This document shows positions 7,910-15,517 of a DNA stretch of 47,457 nucleotides, piece by piece. This DNA is from BP-133 sp040756995. GTDB lineage: Bacteria; Actinomycetota; Acidimicrobiia; IMCC26256; BP-133. Made by a program: the position numbers and the translations under genes. The first letter of the stretch is position 1; each line of letters starts with the position of its first letter. The stretch covers positions 1 to 47,457 of the forward strand of contig JBFLYK010000049.1 of assembly GCA_040756995.1 (NCBI GenBank). Reading direction: 5' to 3'. The notes below the pieces were generated by a model, which worked only from the letters and a program-made list of their open reading frames with translations, did not search any database and had not been told where the DNA came from.

Positions 7910-9517
7910 TCAAACTGAACGGAAAAATGTCTCTCTATTCTTCCGTAAGCGCAACCGGAACGAAGCGGCGACGCCGGCCAGCCCGGCGATGGCCAGCACG
8001 TCGAGGATGATCGCCACCCGGATGAACGGAGACTCCACCGAGGGCCGGGGCCCGATCAGGGCCGGGAGCCGGCCATCGGGCGCGGAGGCCGGGTCGCCGA
8101 CGGCCAGGGTGTAGATCCCGGAGGCGGCGTCGCCGGCGGAGGCCTTCGGGCGGGCCGAGGCGGAGGGGCCGCCGGGCAGGGCCAGCGCCTGTTCCCGCAG
8201 GCCGAGCGCGACCCCGGCCAGCGGGTCCACCGGCGGGACCGACACGGCGATGCTCGGCACGACCACGAGGGCCGACGCCACCGGCCGCTCCACCCGGCCG
8301 ACGACGGTGTCGCCCTTCTGGACGGAGTGGCGGACGACCGTCTTCCCGCCGTTGCGGACCTGGACGTCGCTCGGGTTGTTGACGACGTTGCCGCCGCGGA
8401 CGAAGGTCGTCGACCCGCCCCCGTCGAGGTTGATGCCCTCGGTGGCCCCGAGCCCGATCAGCAGATCGGTGGCCTCGTGGAGGCTCATGCCGACCGAGAC
8501 GTCGGGCTGGCGCCCGTCCACCGTCACCAGCAACGTGTCACCGCCGGGGCTCCAGCCGACGAGCGTGCGGGGATGGCGACCGTTGGTGAAGTTGTCGCCG
8601 GGGTCGGTGAACCAGCGCTTGCCGTCCTTGACGAGGATCGGGCTGCCGCCGACGCTCTCCCGCACATCGATGTCGGTCGACTTCACCTGCAGCAGCGCCT
8701 GCTTGGAGGCGACGCCCCTGGCCACCTGGGCCCATACCGCTCGCAGGGCATCGGCCCCGCCGCCGTCGGCGGACAACACGGCGCCATCGGGCGGGATCGG
8801 CGCATTCTGGGCGCCTTCGTTGAGGGCCAGCAGTTCGACCCGGGCGGTCTGGCCGAGGCGGAACTCACCGGCCGGCTCCACCACCCGCAGCACGAGGTCG
8901 ACGCCCGGCACCGGAGTCTGCGTGGTCGGCCCGAACGCCGGCGTGTACAGGACGGTCTTGTTCGCCGCCCGATCGACGTTGACGCCGTCGAAGGACAGCT
9001 GGTTCAAGTCGGTGGTCACCAGCTTGCCGGTCCAGGAGAAGGTCTGGTCGGTCAGCTTCCCGTCGGCGGTGAGCGACAGCTGGTGGTGCGTCGAGCTCGG
9101 CGAGCGCAGCAGCTCCCCGTCGGTCACGAAGGCGCCGAGCGGGGCATCGGTTCCGACGCCGGCGAAGTCGGCGTTGATGCCGAGGAGACAGTGGACCCGG
9201 GCGCACATCCGGCTCGTCGTCTCGAGCCGGGCTCCGTCTTCCGCCACCCGGTCGTTGGACAGCACGGCCCGCAGCGACACCGGCGCCCCGGCGGTGATGC
9301 GGGCCACGTTGACCAGCAACGGCGGCTGTTTCCGGGACAGCACGAGATGCTCCACGCCCTCGGCGGCCATGTCCCGCTTCACCACTGTGTAGCCGGAAGG
9401 AATGGGCAGTTCGGCCGCCCCCGCCGCCCGCGGCACGGCGAACATGGGCGCGCCCACACCGAGCGCCGCTCCGAGGGCGACGAGCCAGCGGGGTCCGAGC
9501 CGTGGGGGGTGCATCAC
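7910..9517 (-). CDS. Secreted, membrane-anchored phosphodiester glycosidase family protein
   Basis: A 535-residue protein with an N-terminal signal sequence (WLVALGAALGVGAPMFAVPRAAGAAE) and a C-terminal membrane helix (VAIILDVLAIAGLAGVAASF) followed by a basic tail. The central domain resembles the NAGPA/phosphodiester glycosidase family (formerly DUF2233): LLGINADFAG, LVGWSPGGDTLLVTVDGR and GINLDGGGSTTFVRGG. Related enzymes cleave GlcNAc-phosphodiesters or wall-polymer phosphodiesters; the substrate here is unknown. The start may be GTG 9517 or the next ATG at 9514, which has GGAG close upstream. PHO-box-like repeats lie about 90-130 bp upstream, fitting a link to phosphate. Confidence 0.85.
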   Translation of the reverse strand: MMHPPRLGPRWLVALGAALGVGAPMFAVPRAAGAAELPIPSGYTVVKRDMAAEGVEHLVLSRKQPPLLVNVARITAGAPVSLRAVLSNDRVAEDGARLETTSRMCARVHCLLGINADFAGVGTDAPLGAFVTDGELLRSPSSTHHQLSLTADGKLTDQTFSWTGKLVTTDLNQLSFDGVNVDRAANKTVLYTPAFGPTTQTPVPGVDLVLRVVEPAGEFRLGQTARVELLALNEGAQNAPIPPDGAVLSADGGGADALRAVWAQVARGVASKQALLQVKSTDIDVRESVGGSPILVKDGKRWFTDPGDNFTNGRHPRTLVGWSPGGDTLLVTVDGRQPDVSVGMSLHEATDLLIGLGATEGINLDGGGSTTFVRGGNVVNNPSDVQVRNGGKTVVRHSVQKGDTVVGRVERPVASALVVVPSIAVSVPPVDPLAGVALGLREQALALPGGPSASARPKASAGDAASGIYTLAVGDPASAPDGRLPALIGPRPSVESPFIRVAIILDVLAIAGLAGVAASFRLRLRKNRETFFRSV

Positions 9518-9608
9518 TCCGAAGATTCGGCACCGAGGGGCCGGATCCCCACCGGAAAACGTCGGAGCGACTCAGCTTGTCGGGATCAAGGGCGTTCGCG
9601 CGCTACGC

Positions 9609-9648
9609 CGTCATCCGTCCGTCATCACCCCGTCATCGCACGGTCATC
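9609..9648 (+). promoter_or_regulatory. Four 11-bp direct repeats resembling a PHO box
   Basis: GTCATC begins at 9610, 9621, 9632 and 9643, an exact 11-bp period (CGTCATC in the first three, GGTCATC in the fourth). PhoB/PhoP-type regulators bind 11-bp direct repeats with a TCAYC core. The array overlaps the 3' end of the lipocalin-like gene and lies upstream of the phosphodiester glycosidase gene. Confidence 0.45.
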
Positions 9649-10655
9649 GCCCGGTGGAAGCGCCGGTACCACGCCTCCTGGTAGGTGCAGTGGGCCACCC
9701 GTCCCGCCTCGTCCTCCCAGCGGTACACCGAATCGACGAAGAAGTTGTTGGCCCACGACGGGAGATGGGCCATGGCCACGGCCCGTCCGTGGAAGCGCCA
9801 CGTGGCGCCCGTCTCGTCCTCCGCCTCGATCTCTTGTTCCAGCGCCGCGAACAGCTCCGGGTGGTAGCGGGCGACGTCGCGCCGGACCCGCGTCAGGTGG
9901 CGGGCCTCACCGTCGACCCACACCCAGCCGAAGTGGAACGTGCGGGCACCGTCGGGCACGTCGAAGAGCCCTTTCCAGGCCGGGCCGGTGTCGGGCGACT
10001 CGAAGCCGACCTGGTTGAACATCAGGTCGTCGCCGAACCGCATCGGCGACCAGGCCACCGGAGGATGGTCGACCTCCCGCTCGGAGCGCACCTGGCGCCA
10101 CGACCGGTCGCGGATCGGGAAGCACTCGACGGCGTGACGCTCGCCGTTCACGACCAGCTCGCCGGTGCAGTGCATGAACTGCTCGCTGCCGCCGGGCTGC
10201 TGGGCCGGGTCGGTGTCGCGGTCCTCGCCGGGCATGACGTGCCCCCGCACGAGCAGCGGGCTGACCGCCGTCTGGGTGACGTCGAGCGACGTGGCGCCGT
10301 CGGCGCTGCGGTAGCTCAGCCGCATCGTCCGCCCCGGCTCGAGGAACTCGATACGCAGACCGTTGGCGGTGGTGAGCACGCCGTCGGCGATCTCCGGGTA
10401 GGGCATCGTCACGACCCAGTCGAGATGCTCGATCCCGAGCGGGAACCGGTTGGCCAGGCCCCGGAAGACGCACACTCCCCCGCTGCACAGCCCGAAGACC
10501 GGCTGGGCCCGCACATAGATGAACATCCCGATCTCCGCTTCGGGGACGGACAGCCCGAAGTAGTGCGTGTGGATCGTGTGCGGGTCCCAGGTCTCGCCGG
10601 CGGACGGGCGGGGCAGCCACAGGTCGGTCTCGGGAGCGTTCGTCGGGAGCGGCAC
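9633..10655 (-). CDS. Lipocalin-like protein of unknown function (possibly DUF7064/DUF7065 type)
   Basis: A 340-residue soluble protein starting at the GTG at 10655. The start is fixed by TACGCT on the minus strand ending 7 nt before it, a leaderless promoter pattern. Features include WDPHTIHTHYFGLSVPEAEIGMFIYVRAQP, SGGVCVFRG, a paired second half with DRSWRQVRSE, and FHFGWVWVDG. These suggest a two-domain lipocalin-like fold of the AttH/CrtC or DUF7064/DUF7065 kind, seen in actinobacterial lipid and steroid gene clusters. That family call is from memory and uncertain. A perfect TetR-type palindrome overlaps the promoter, so it is probably repressed by a TetR protein. Confidence 0.7.
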   Translation of the reverse strand: MPLPTNAPETDLWLPRPSAGETWDPHTIHTHYFGLSVPEAEIGMFIYVRAQPVFGLCSGGVCVFRGLANRFPLGIEHLDWVVTMPYPEIADGVLTTANGLRIEFLEPGRTMRLSYRSADGATSLDVTQTAVSPLLVRGHVMPGEDRDTDPAQQPGGSEQFMHCTGELVVNGERHAVECFPIRDRSWRQVRSEREVDHPPVAWSPMRFGDDLMFNQVGFESPDTGPAWKGLFDVPDGARTFHFGWVWVDGEARHLTRVRRDVARYHPELFAALEQEIEAEDETGATWRFHGRAVAMAHLPSWANNFFVDSVYRWEDEAGRVAHCTYQEAWYRRFHRAMTVR

Positions 10656-10662
10656 GGCGGCG

Positions 10663-10689
10663 AGCGTACTGACCGAATGATCGGTCAGT
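10663..10689 (-). promoter_or_regulatory. Leaderless promoter with TetR-type operator
   Basis: ACTGACCGA (10668-10676), spacer ATGA, TCGGTCAGT (10681-10689): a perfect 9-bp inverted repeat. On the minus strand TACGCT (10668-10663) acts as a -10 box, 7 nt before the GTG start. The operator touches the -10 box and covers the region just upstream, a classic repressor position. No TetR gene is adjacent. The palindrome also contains the stop codon (10685-10687) of the neighbouring 131-residue gene. Confidence 0.65.
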
Positions 10690-11080
10690 CCACCCTGGGG
10701 TCCCCGCCGGAACCTCCGGTTCCGGTGGGGTGGGGTGCCAGGATGTCCGCCATCCGGTCGAGGGCCCGGAGCAGATGGCGGGCCGAGGCCGCCTCCTCCG
10801 TCGGGGCGTCGAGGCGGCCGTCGGCGGCCGCCGCCCACAGGGCCCGGGCGAGCACGGTCACGTCCGACCGCAGCTGCCTCTGGTCGGCCAGCGACGCCTG
10901 GTTCCACCAGTTCCAGAGCACGAGGACCCACTCGTCGGTTTCGCCGGCGGCGTCGAGCTCGGCCTCCCGGTGTCGTTGCTCAGCAGGGCTCAGCTCGGCC
11001 CAGGCGGCGGTGGCCGCCGCCAGCCGGCGGTCCCAGCGTTCCAGCACCTCCAGTACCTGTTCCTCCAGCTCCAACCCCAT
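10685..11080 (-). CDS. Small helical hypothetical protein
   Basis: A 131-residue protein from the ATG at 11080, divergent from the DHA2 exporter with 18 bp between the two starts. It looks all-helical (LELEEQVLEVLERWDRRLAA) with a Trp-rich centre (VLWNWWNQASLADQ) and a Gly/Thr-rich tail. I recognise no family. The tiny shared intergenic region suggests overlapping promoters with the exporter. Its stop codon lies inside the operator of the next gene. Confidence 0.65.
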   Translation of the reverse strand: MGLELEEQVLEVLERWDRRLAAATAAWAELSPAEQRHREAELDAAGETDEWVLVLWNWWNQASLADQRQLRSDVTVLARALWAAAADGRLDAPTEEAASARHLLRALDRMADILAPHPTGTGGSGGDPRVD

Positions 11081-11085
11081 ACCGG

Positions 11086-11091
11086 TACTCT
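11086..11091 (+). promoter_or_regulatory. Leaderless -10 element of the DHA2 exporter
   Basis: TACTCT followed by 7 nt and the GTG start at 11099. Confidence 0.5.
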
Positions 11092-11098
11092 GCCAGCG

Positions 11099-12544
11099 GT
11101 GAGCGACGAAGCTTCGCTCCACGTCGGCACCGCCCAGGGCCGGTGGGTGATCGTGGCCGCCGTCCTCGGTTCCGGCGTGGTGTTCCTCGACGGCACCGTC
11201 GTCAACGTCGCCCTCCCGGCCATCAGCGCCGATCTGGATGCGTCGGTCCGGGGTCTGCAGTGGATGCTCGACAGCTACCTCGTCACCCTGTCGGCCCTGC
11301 TGCTGCTCGGCGGCAGCGCCGGCGACCGGTACGGGCGGCGGCGGGTCTTCGTGATCGGCCTGGCCGGGTTCTCCGCCGCCTCGGTGCTGTGCGGCCTGGC
11401 GCCCGGGACCGGGTTCCTCATCGCCGCCCGGGCCCTGCAGGGTGTGGCCGGCGCGCTGCTCGTCCCGGCCAGCCTGTCGATCATCTCGTCGAGCTTCGAC
11501 GCCGACGACCGGGGCCGGGCCATCGGCGCCTGGTCGGGCCTGGCGGCGGTGGCCGGTGCGGTCGGGCCGCTGCTCGGCGGGTGGCTGGTCGACGCCGCCT
11601 CCTGGCGGTTCATCTTCTTCCTCAACGTGCCGCTGGCGGCGGCGGCCGCCTCCATCGCCCTCCACCACGTGCCCGAGAGCCGCGACGACGAAGCCGGTGC
11701 CCTCGACGTGCCCGGCGCGGCGCTGGTCAGCGCCGGCATCGCCCTCGTGGCCTACGCCCTCATCGAACACGGCCGGGGCGCGGCCAGCGTCATGGCCGGA
11801 GTGGCCGGCCTGGCGGCGCTGGTGGCGTTCGTGGCCACCGAACGGCGCCGCGACCATCCGATGCTGCCGCTCTCGCTCTTCGACTCCGGGCAGTTCACCG
11901 GGGCCAACCTCACGACCGTCGCCGTCTACGGCGCCATGAGCGCGGCGATGTTCCTGATCGTTCTTCGCCTCCAGGTGACGTTGGGTTACTCGGCGCTGGA
12001 GGCGGGGGCTTCACTCGTGCCCTTCACCGCCCTCATGGTCACGCTCTCGGCCCGCGTCGGCGGGCTGGCGCAGCGGGTCGGTCCCCGGATCCCCATGACG
12101 GTCGGGCCGTTGCTGTCGGCGGTCGGTTTGCTGCTGTTCGCCGAAGTCGGCCCGGGCGATCGCTACGTTGTCGCCGTGCTGCCGGCCGTGACGCTGTTCG
12201 GGCTCGGGATGACGGTGACGGTGGCACCACTCACCGCCGCCGTCCTCGGCGCGGTCGACCGCCGCCGAGCGGGCGTCGCCTCGGCGGTCAACAACGTCGC
12301 CGCCCGCCTGGCCGGCCTGCTCGGCATCGCCGTCATCCCGGCCGTCGCCGGCATCGACACCGAATCGGGCGTGGCCCGCAGCCTCGACAGCGGCTACCCC
12401 GGCGCACTGCGCCTCTCGGCCACCGCCTGCGCCGCCGGGGCCGTGATCGCCTGGCTCTTCGTCAGGGACGCCGCCCGCGTCCGGGCCGTGACCCACCCGG
12501 CCCAGACCCACGGCTGTCACGACCCCTGCGTCGAGGCCGCGTAG
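11099..12544 (+). CDS. MFS drug exporter, DHA2 (14-TM) family
   Basis: A 481-residue inner-membrane transporter with about 14 hydrophobic helices, expected to export drugs or other small molecules by proton antiport. Diagnostic motifs are VVFLDGTVVNVALPAI in helix 1, GDRYGRRRVF after helix 2, and ALQGVAGALLVPASLSII in helix 4; all are typical of the EmrB/QacA DHA2 group. The GTG start at 11099 is supported by the leaderless TACTCT box. The C-terminal tail contains two Cys and three His residues (THPAQTHGCHDPC), an unusual ending that could bind metal. The substrate is unknown. Confidence 0.92.
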   Translation: MSDEASLHVGTAQGRWVIVAAVLGSGVVFLDGTVVNVALPAISADLDASVRGLQWMLDSYLVTLSALLLLGGSAGDRYGRRRVFVIGLAGFSAASVLCGLAPGTGFLIAARALQGVAGALLVPASLSIISSSFDADDRGRAIGAWSGLAAVAGAVGPLLGGWLVDAASWRFIFFLNVPLAAAAASIALHHVPESRDDEAGALDVPGAALVSAGIALVAYALIEHGRGAASVMAGVAGLAALVAFVATERRRDHPMLPLSLFDSGQFTGANLTTVAVYGAMSAAMFLIVLRLQVTLGYSALEAGASLVPFTALMVTLSARVGGLAQRVGPRIPMTVGPLLSAVGLLLFAEVGPGDRYVVAVLPAVTLFGLGMTVTVAPLTAAVLGAVDRRRAGVASAVNNVAARLAGLLGIAVIPAVAGIDTESGVARSLDSGYPGALRLSATACAAGAVIAWLFVRDAARVRAVTHPAQTHGCHDPCVEAA

Positions 12545-12976
12545 TCATCCGGCGGGGACGAGCTCGCGGAGCCAGCCCGGGACGCGGGTCGGCCGGCCCT
12601 GGCCGTCGACCACACCGTGCACGGTCACGCCGGTCGCACTCGTCGCGCCGCCGCAGCAGACCAGGTAGCTCATCTGGAAGGTCGCGCCACCGGCTGACGC
12701 CACCATCACCGCCACGTCGACGACGTCGTCGAAGCGCAGCGGCTTGCGGTACTGCAGCGCCGCCTCCACCACCGGGAACTCGACACCGTCGGCCCGCAGC
12801 CGGTCATAGGGTCGGCCGAGAGCCCGGAGGTACTCGACCCGCGTCTCTTCGAGGTAGGCGAGATACGAGGCGTGGTGGACGACGCCCATGGCGTCGGTCT
12901 CACAGAAGCGCACCCGGAGGCGATGGCTGAACGGATAGGCGCCGGGATCAGCCGGCGGATCGAACCGCATTCGCAT
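12545..12976 (-). CDS. Hotdog-fold acyl-CoA thioesterase (YbgC/4HBT-like)
   Basis: A 143-residue single-hotdog protein of the 4-hydroxybenzoyl-CoA thioesterase/YbgC type, expected to hydrolyse acyl-CoA thioesters in the cytoplasm. The catalytic segment VRFCETDAMGVVHHASYLAYLEETRVEYL contains the Asp and the HHASY motif typical of this family. Length is normal. It starts 5 nt after the zinc-ribbon gene stop and is probably cotranscribed with it. Two in-frame ATGs (12976, 12970) could start it. Confidence 0.88.
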   Translation of the reverse strand: MRMRFDPPADPGAYPFSHRLRVRFCETDAMGVVHHASYLAYLEETRVEYLRALGRPYDRLRADGVEFPVVEAALQYRKPLRFDDVVDVAVMVASAGGATFQMSYLVCCGGATSATGVTVHGVVDGQGRPTRVPGWLRELVPAG

Positions 12977-12981
12977 CGGCG

Positions 12982-13662
12982 CTATGCCCGGCAGTCGACG
13001 CAGAGGTCGGAGCCCGGCTCGAACTGCGTGACGGTCCGGCGCATGTTGCAGCCGGGACAGACCTTGGTGGTCGGAGCCGGCGGAGGCTTGGGCGCCGGCG
13101 GCGGCTTCGGGGCCCGCGGGCGGGGAGCCGGCCGGGCCGGCGGCGCCTTCTCGGCCGCCGACACCCGCCCGGTGGAGGCGGACGCCGACCGTCGCGCCGG
13201 AGGGGGCGGCTCCGGTTGCGGCTGCGCCGGCACCGGGAATGGCGGCGAGGTCAGCGAGAGGCCCACGGCCAGGAACGTGTCGGACACCTCGTCGGGCACC
13301 GACTCGTACCAGTTGCCGATCTCGAGGTGGCCGGGAATGCGACCCTCGCTGCGGACGTAGTCATTGGGCCGTGACCCGCTGGCCAGCCGGTACCCGACCA
13401 CCCACCGGTTGCGGGCCCAGCGGACCACGTAGAGCTGGGGCGGCGTCCACACCGCCGCCGCCACCTGCGTCGCACCGTGGGTGGCGATGGCCACCGGCGC
13501 CGCGGTCTGCACCATGCCGAGCAGCCGCAGGGCCGCCGCCCCCGCGTCGCCCCGGACGGGATCCACGATGCGGAACGTGCGGCCCGAGATCTCGAGCGCC
13601 AGACCCTCCTCGGAGAGCCGGCCCACCGCCTCGGCGAACGGGTCCATCTCCTCGATCGACAC
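12982..13662 (-). CDS. Protein with C-terminal zinc ribbon and Pro-rich linker, function unknown
   Basis: A 226-residue protein. The GTG at 13662 is chosen because TAGGGT lies 7 nt upstream (13670-13675), a leaderless pattern; GTG 13671 and ATG 13647 are alternatives. An N-terminal globular region of about 135 residues (QLYVVRWARNRWVVGYRLA, LEIGNWYESVPDEV) is followed by a Pro/Ala-rich linker with repeated KPPPAP. The C-terminus has CPGCNMRRTVTQFEPGSDLCVDC, a two-CxxC zinc ribbon as in nucleic-acid-binding or rubredoxin-like knuckles. I recognise no family for the N-terminal part. It precedes the thioesterase gene. Confidence 0.75.
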   Translation of the reverse strand: MSIEEMDPFAEAVGRLSEEGLALEISGRTFRIVDPVRGDAGAAALRLLGMVQTAAPVAIATHGATQVAAAVWTPPQLYVVRWARNRWVVGYRLASGSRPNDYVRSEGRIPGHLEIGNWYESVPDEVSDTFLAVGLSLTSPPFPVPAQPQPEPPPPARRSASASTGRVSAAEKAPPARPAPRPRAPKPPPAPKPPPAPTTKVCPGCNMRRTVTQFEPGSDLCVDCRA

Positions 13663-13669
13663 CAACGGC

Positions 13670-13675
13670 ACCCTA
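13670..13675 (-). promoter_or_regulatory. Leaderless -10 element of the zinc-ribbon gene
   Basis: TAGGGT on the minus strand, 7 nt before the GTG at 13662. Confidence 0.5.
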
Positions 13676-13711
13676 CCGGCCCCGAAGGCCCCCATGGAGC
13701 AGACTGGCCGG

Positions 13712-14338
13712 ATGCCCGACGTCGCCGTGCACCGCATCTTCGACCGTGTCGCCCATCTCTACGACACGGGCTGGTTGCAGCGGGCGCTCTACGCCGCCGT
13801 CCAGGAGCGCGCCCGGCACGAGCTGCAGGCCCGACAGCCGGCCTCGATCCTCGACGTCGGTTGCGGGACCGGCATCTTCGCCGCCCGGCTCGACCGGGAA
13901 CTGGCCCCCGGCGGCGTGGTCGGCTGCGACCTGTCGACCGGGATGCTGACCGAGGCGGCGGCCCGCAGCCGCCGGGTGCGGTGGATCCGGGGCGACTCGG
14001 CCCGACTGCCGTTCCGCACCGGCGCCTTCGAGGCCGTGGTGTGCACCCAGGCCTTCCACTTCTTCGACCAGCCCGCCGCCTGGGGGGAGTTCCGCCGGGT
14101 GTTGGCTCCCGGGGGGCACGCCCTCGTCGGGATGATCAATCCCCGCACCGAGATCGGCAGCCGGCGGTTCGGCCGCCTCTCGTCGGCGGCGTCGAGGACA
14201 CCGGTCAGCTGGCCGACCCGTCCGGCGATGCGCCGGATGGCCACCGACGCCGGCTTCGAAGTCCTGGCCCAACCCGATGTGGAATGGCGGTTCCGGCTGG
14301 TCGTGCCGCTGATCCTGACCGTGGCCCGCGCCTCGTAG
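13712..14338 (+). CDS. Class I SAM-dependent methyltransferase
   Basis: A 208-residue methyltransferase with motif I ILDVGCGTGIFAARL, an acidic motif II region (VVGCDLSTGML), motif RWIRGDSARLPF and the post-motif AFEAVVCTQAFHFF; this is the UbiE/Methyltransf_11 type. The substrate is unknown. ATG 13712 is preceded by CAGACT and a 6-nt gap, a near match to a leaderless promoter. ATG 13694, with GAAGG 5 nt upstream, is an alternative. It is divergent from the zinc-ribbon gene, with starts only about 50 bp apart. Confidence 0.85.
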   Translation: MPDVAVHRIFDRVAHLYDTGWLQRALYAAVQERARHELQARQPASILDVGCGTGIFAARLDRELAPGGVVGCDLSTGMLTEAAARSRRVRWIRGDSARLPFRTGAFEAVVCTQAFHFFDQPAAWGEFRRVLAPGGHALVGMINPRTEIGSRRFGRLSSAASRTPVSWPTRPAMRRMATDAGFEVLAQPDVEWRFRLVVPLILTVARAS

Positions 14339-14349
14339 CCCGCTGCTGC

Positions 14350-14369
14350 GCTACTTGTTCGCTACTTGT
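14350..14369. repeat. Short tandem duplication over a stop codon
   Basis: GCTACTTGT occurs at 14350-14358 and 14361-14369 with 11-bp period. It duplicates the last Lys-stop codons of the acyl-CoA dehydrogenase gene (minus strand), giving a second copy just after the stop. Confidence 0.4.
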
Positions 14370-15507
14370 AGGCGGCGAACTCCCGGCCGAAGGCGTCGCG
14401 GGCGATGATCGCCTTCATGATCTCGGCGGTGCCGTCGCCGATCTCGAACCCGACCATGTCGCGGAGGCGCTGGGCGAAGGGCAGGTCATTGCCGTAGCCC
14501 GTCCAGCCGTGGAAGAGCAGGCAGGAGTGGATCGCCTCCGTCGCCTGCTTGGGACCCAGCCACTTGGCCATGGCCGCCTGGGCCGTGTGGGGCTGACCGG
14601 CGTCGGCCCGGGCCAGGGCTTCGTAGGCCAGCAACCGGGTGGCCGACAGCAGGGCCAGGTGCTCGGCGATCGGGAACGCCACGCCTTCGTGCCTGGCCAG
14701 CGGCTTGCCGAAGGTGGTCCGTTCCTTGGCGTAGGCGATGGTCTCGTCGAGCGACTGCAGGGCGGCGCCGATGCATCCGAGGGCGATGATCGACCGGTTG
14801 AAGTCAAAGCCCTTCATGGCGCCGACGAAGCCCGCGCCCTCCGCCCCCAGCTGATTGGAGGCCGGGACCCGCACGTCGTCGAAGAACAGCGAACCCCGCT
14901 CGGTGAGCTTGTTGCCGACGCTGTCGTAGACCTGTCGGGTGACCCCCGGCCGGTCGAGGGGCACCAGCACCATGCTGATGCCGGCGGCGCCCGGCCCGCC
15001 GGTGCGGGCGAAGACGACGCAGGCGTCGGCCAGTCCGGCGAACGTGCACGACGCCTTCTCGCCCGAGACGACGAGGTCGCCGCCGTCCCGCCGGGCGGTC
15101 ACCACGAGCCGGGCGGCGTCGGACCCGACCGACGGTTCGGTCAGGGCGAAGGCCACCACCAGCTCGCCGGACGCCACGCCGGGGAGCCACGCCTTGTTGA
15201 CGTCGTCGTCGCCCAACGCCAGCAGGCCGGCGGTGATCCCGGCCAGCTGGAGGAAGGCCGTCACATTGAAGTCGGCCCGGCCGATCTCCTCGGCCGCCAC
15301 TCCCAGCGACACGTACCGCCCGCCGGAGCCGCCGTACTCCTCGGGGATCAGCATCCCGAGCACGCCGAGGTCGCCGAGCTCCTTCACCCGCTCCCGGGGG
15401 AACGGCTCCGATTCCCAGCGGGCGTAGTCCGGCGCCAGCCGCTCCATGGCGTAGCGCCGGACCGTCTCCCGCAACAGTTCGTCTTCCTCCCGCCACGTGA
15501 ACTCCAT
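14362..15507 (-). CDS. Acyl-CoA dehydrogenase with Asp in place of the usual catalytic Glu
   Basis: A 381-residue flavin-dependent acyl-CoA dehydrogenase. The family signature regions are present: FALTEPSVGSDA near the flavin, a helical C-terminal domain with RTTFGKPLARHEGVAF, and the C-terminal segment GFEIGDGTAEIMKAIIARD. In most family members the last motif reads YEGT with a catalytic Glu; here it is GDGT with Asp358. That is also seen in the cyclohexanecarboxyl-CoA and related dehydrogenase branch, so an alicyclic or unusual acyl-CoA is possible. TAAACA lies 7 nt before the ATG, so it may have its own leaderless promoter despite beginning 10 nt after the large secreted gene ends. Confidence 0.9.
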   Translation of the reverse strand: MEFTWREEDELLRETVRRYAMERLAPDYARWESEPFPRERVKELGDLGVLGMLIPEEYGGSGGRYVSLGVAAEEIGRADFNVTAFLQLAGITAGLLALGDDDVNKAWLPGVASGELVVAFALTEPSVGSDAARLVVTARRDGGDLVVSGEKASCTFAGLADACVVFARTGGPGAAGISMVLVPLDRPGVTRQVYDSVGNKLTERGSLFFDDVRVPASNQLGAEGAGFVGAMKGFDFNRSIIALGCIGAALQSLDETIAYAKERTTFGKPLARHEGVAFPIAEHLALLSATRLLAYEALARADAGQPHTAQAAMAKWLGPKQATEAIHSCLLFHGWTGYGNDLPFAQRLRDMVGFEIGDGTAEIMKAIIARDAFGREFAAYK

Positions 15508-15517
15508 GGCGGACTGT

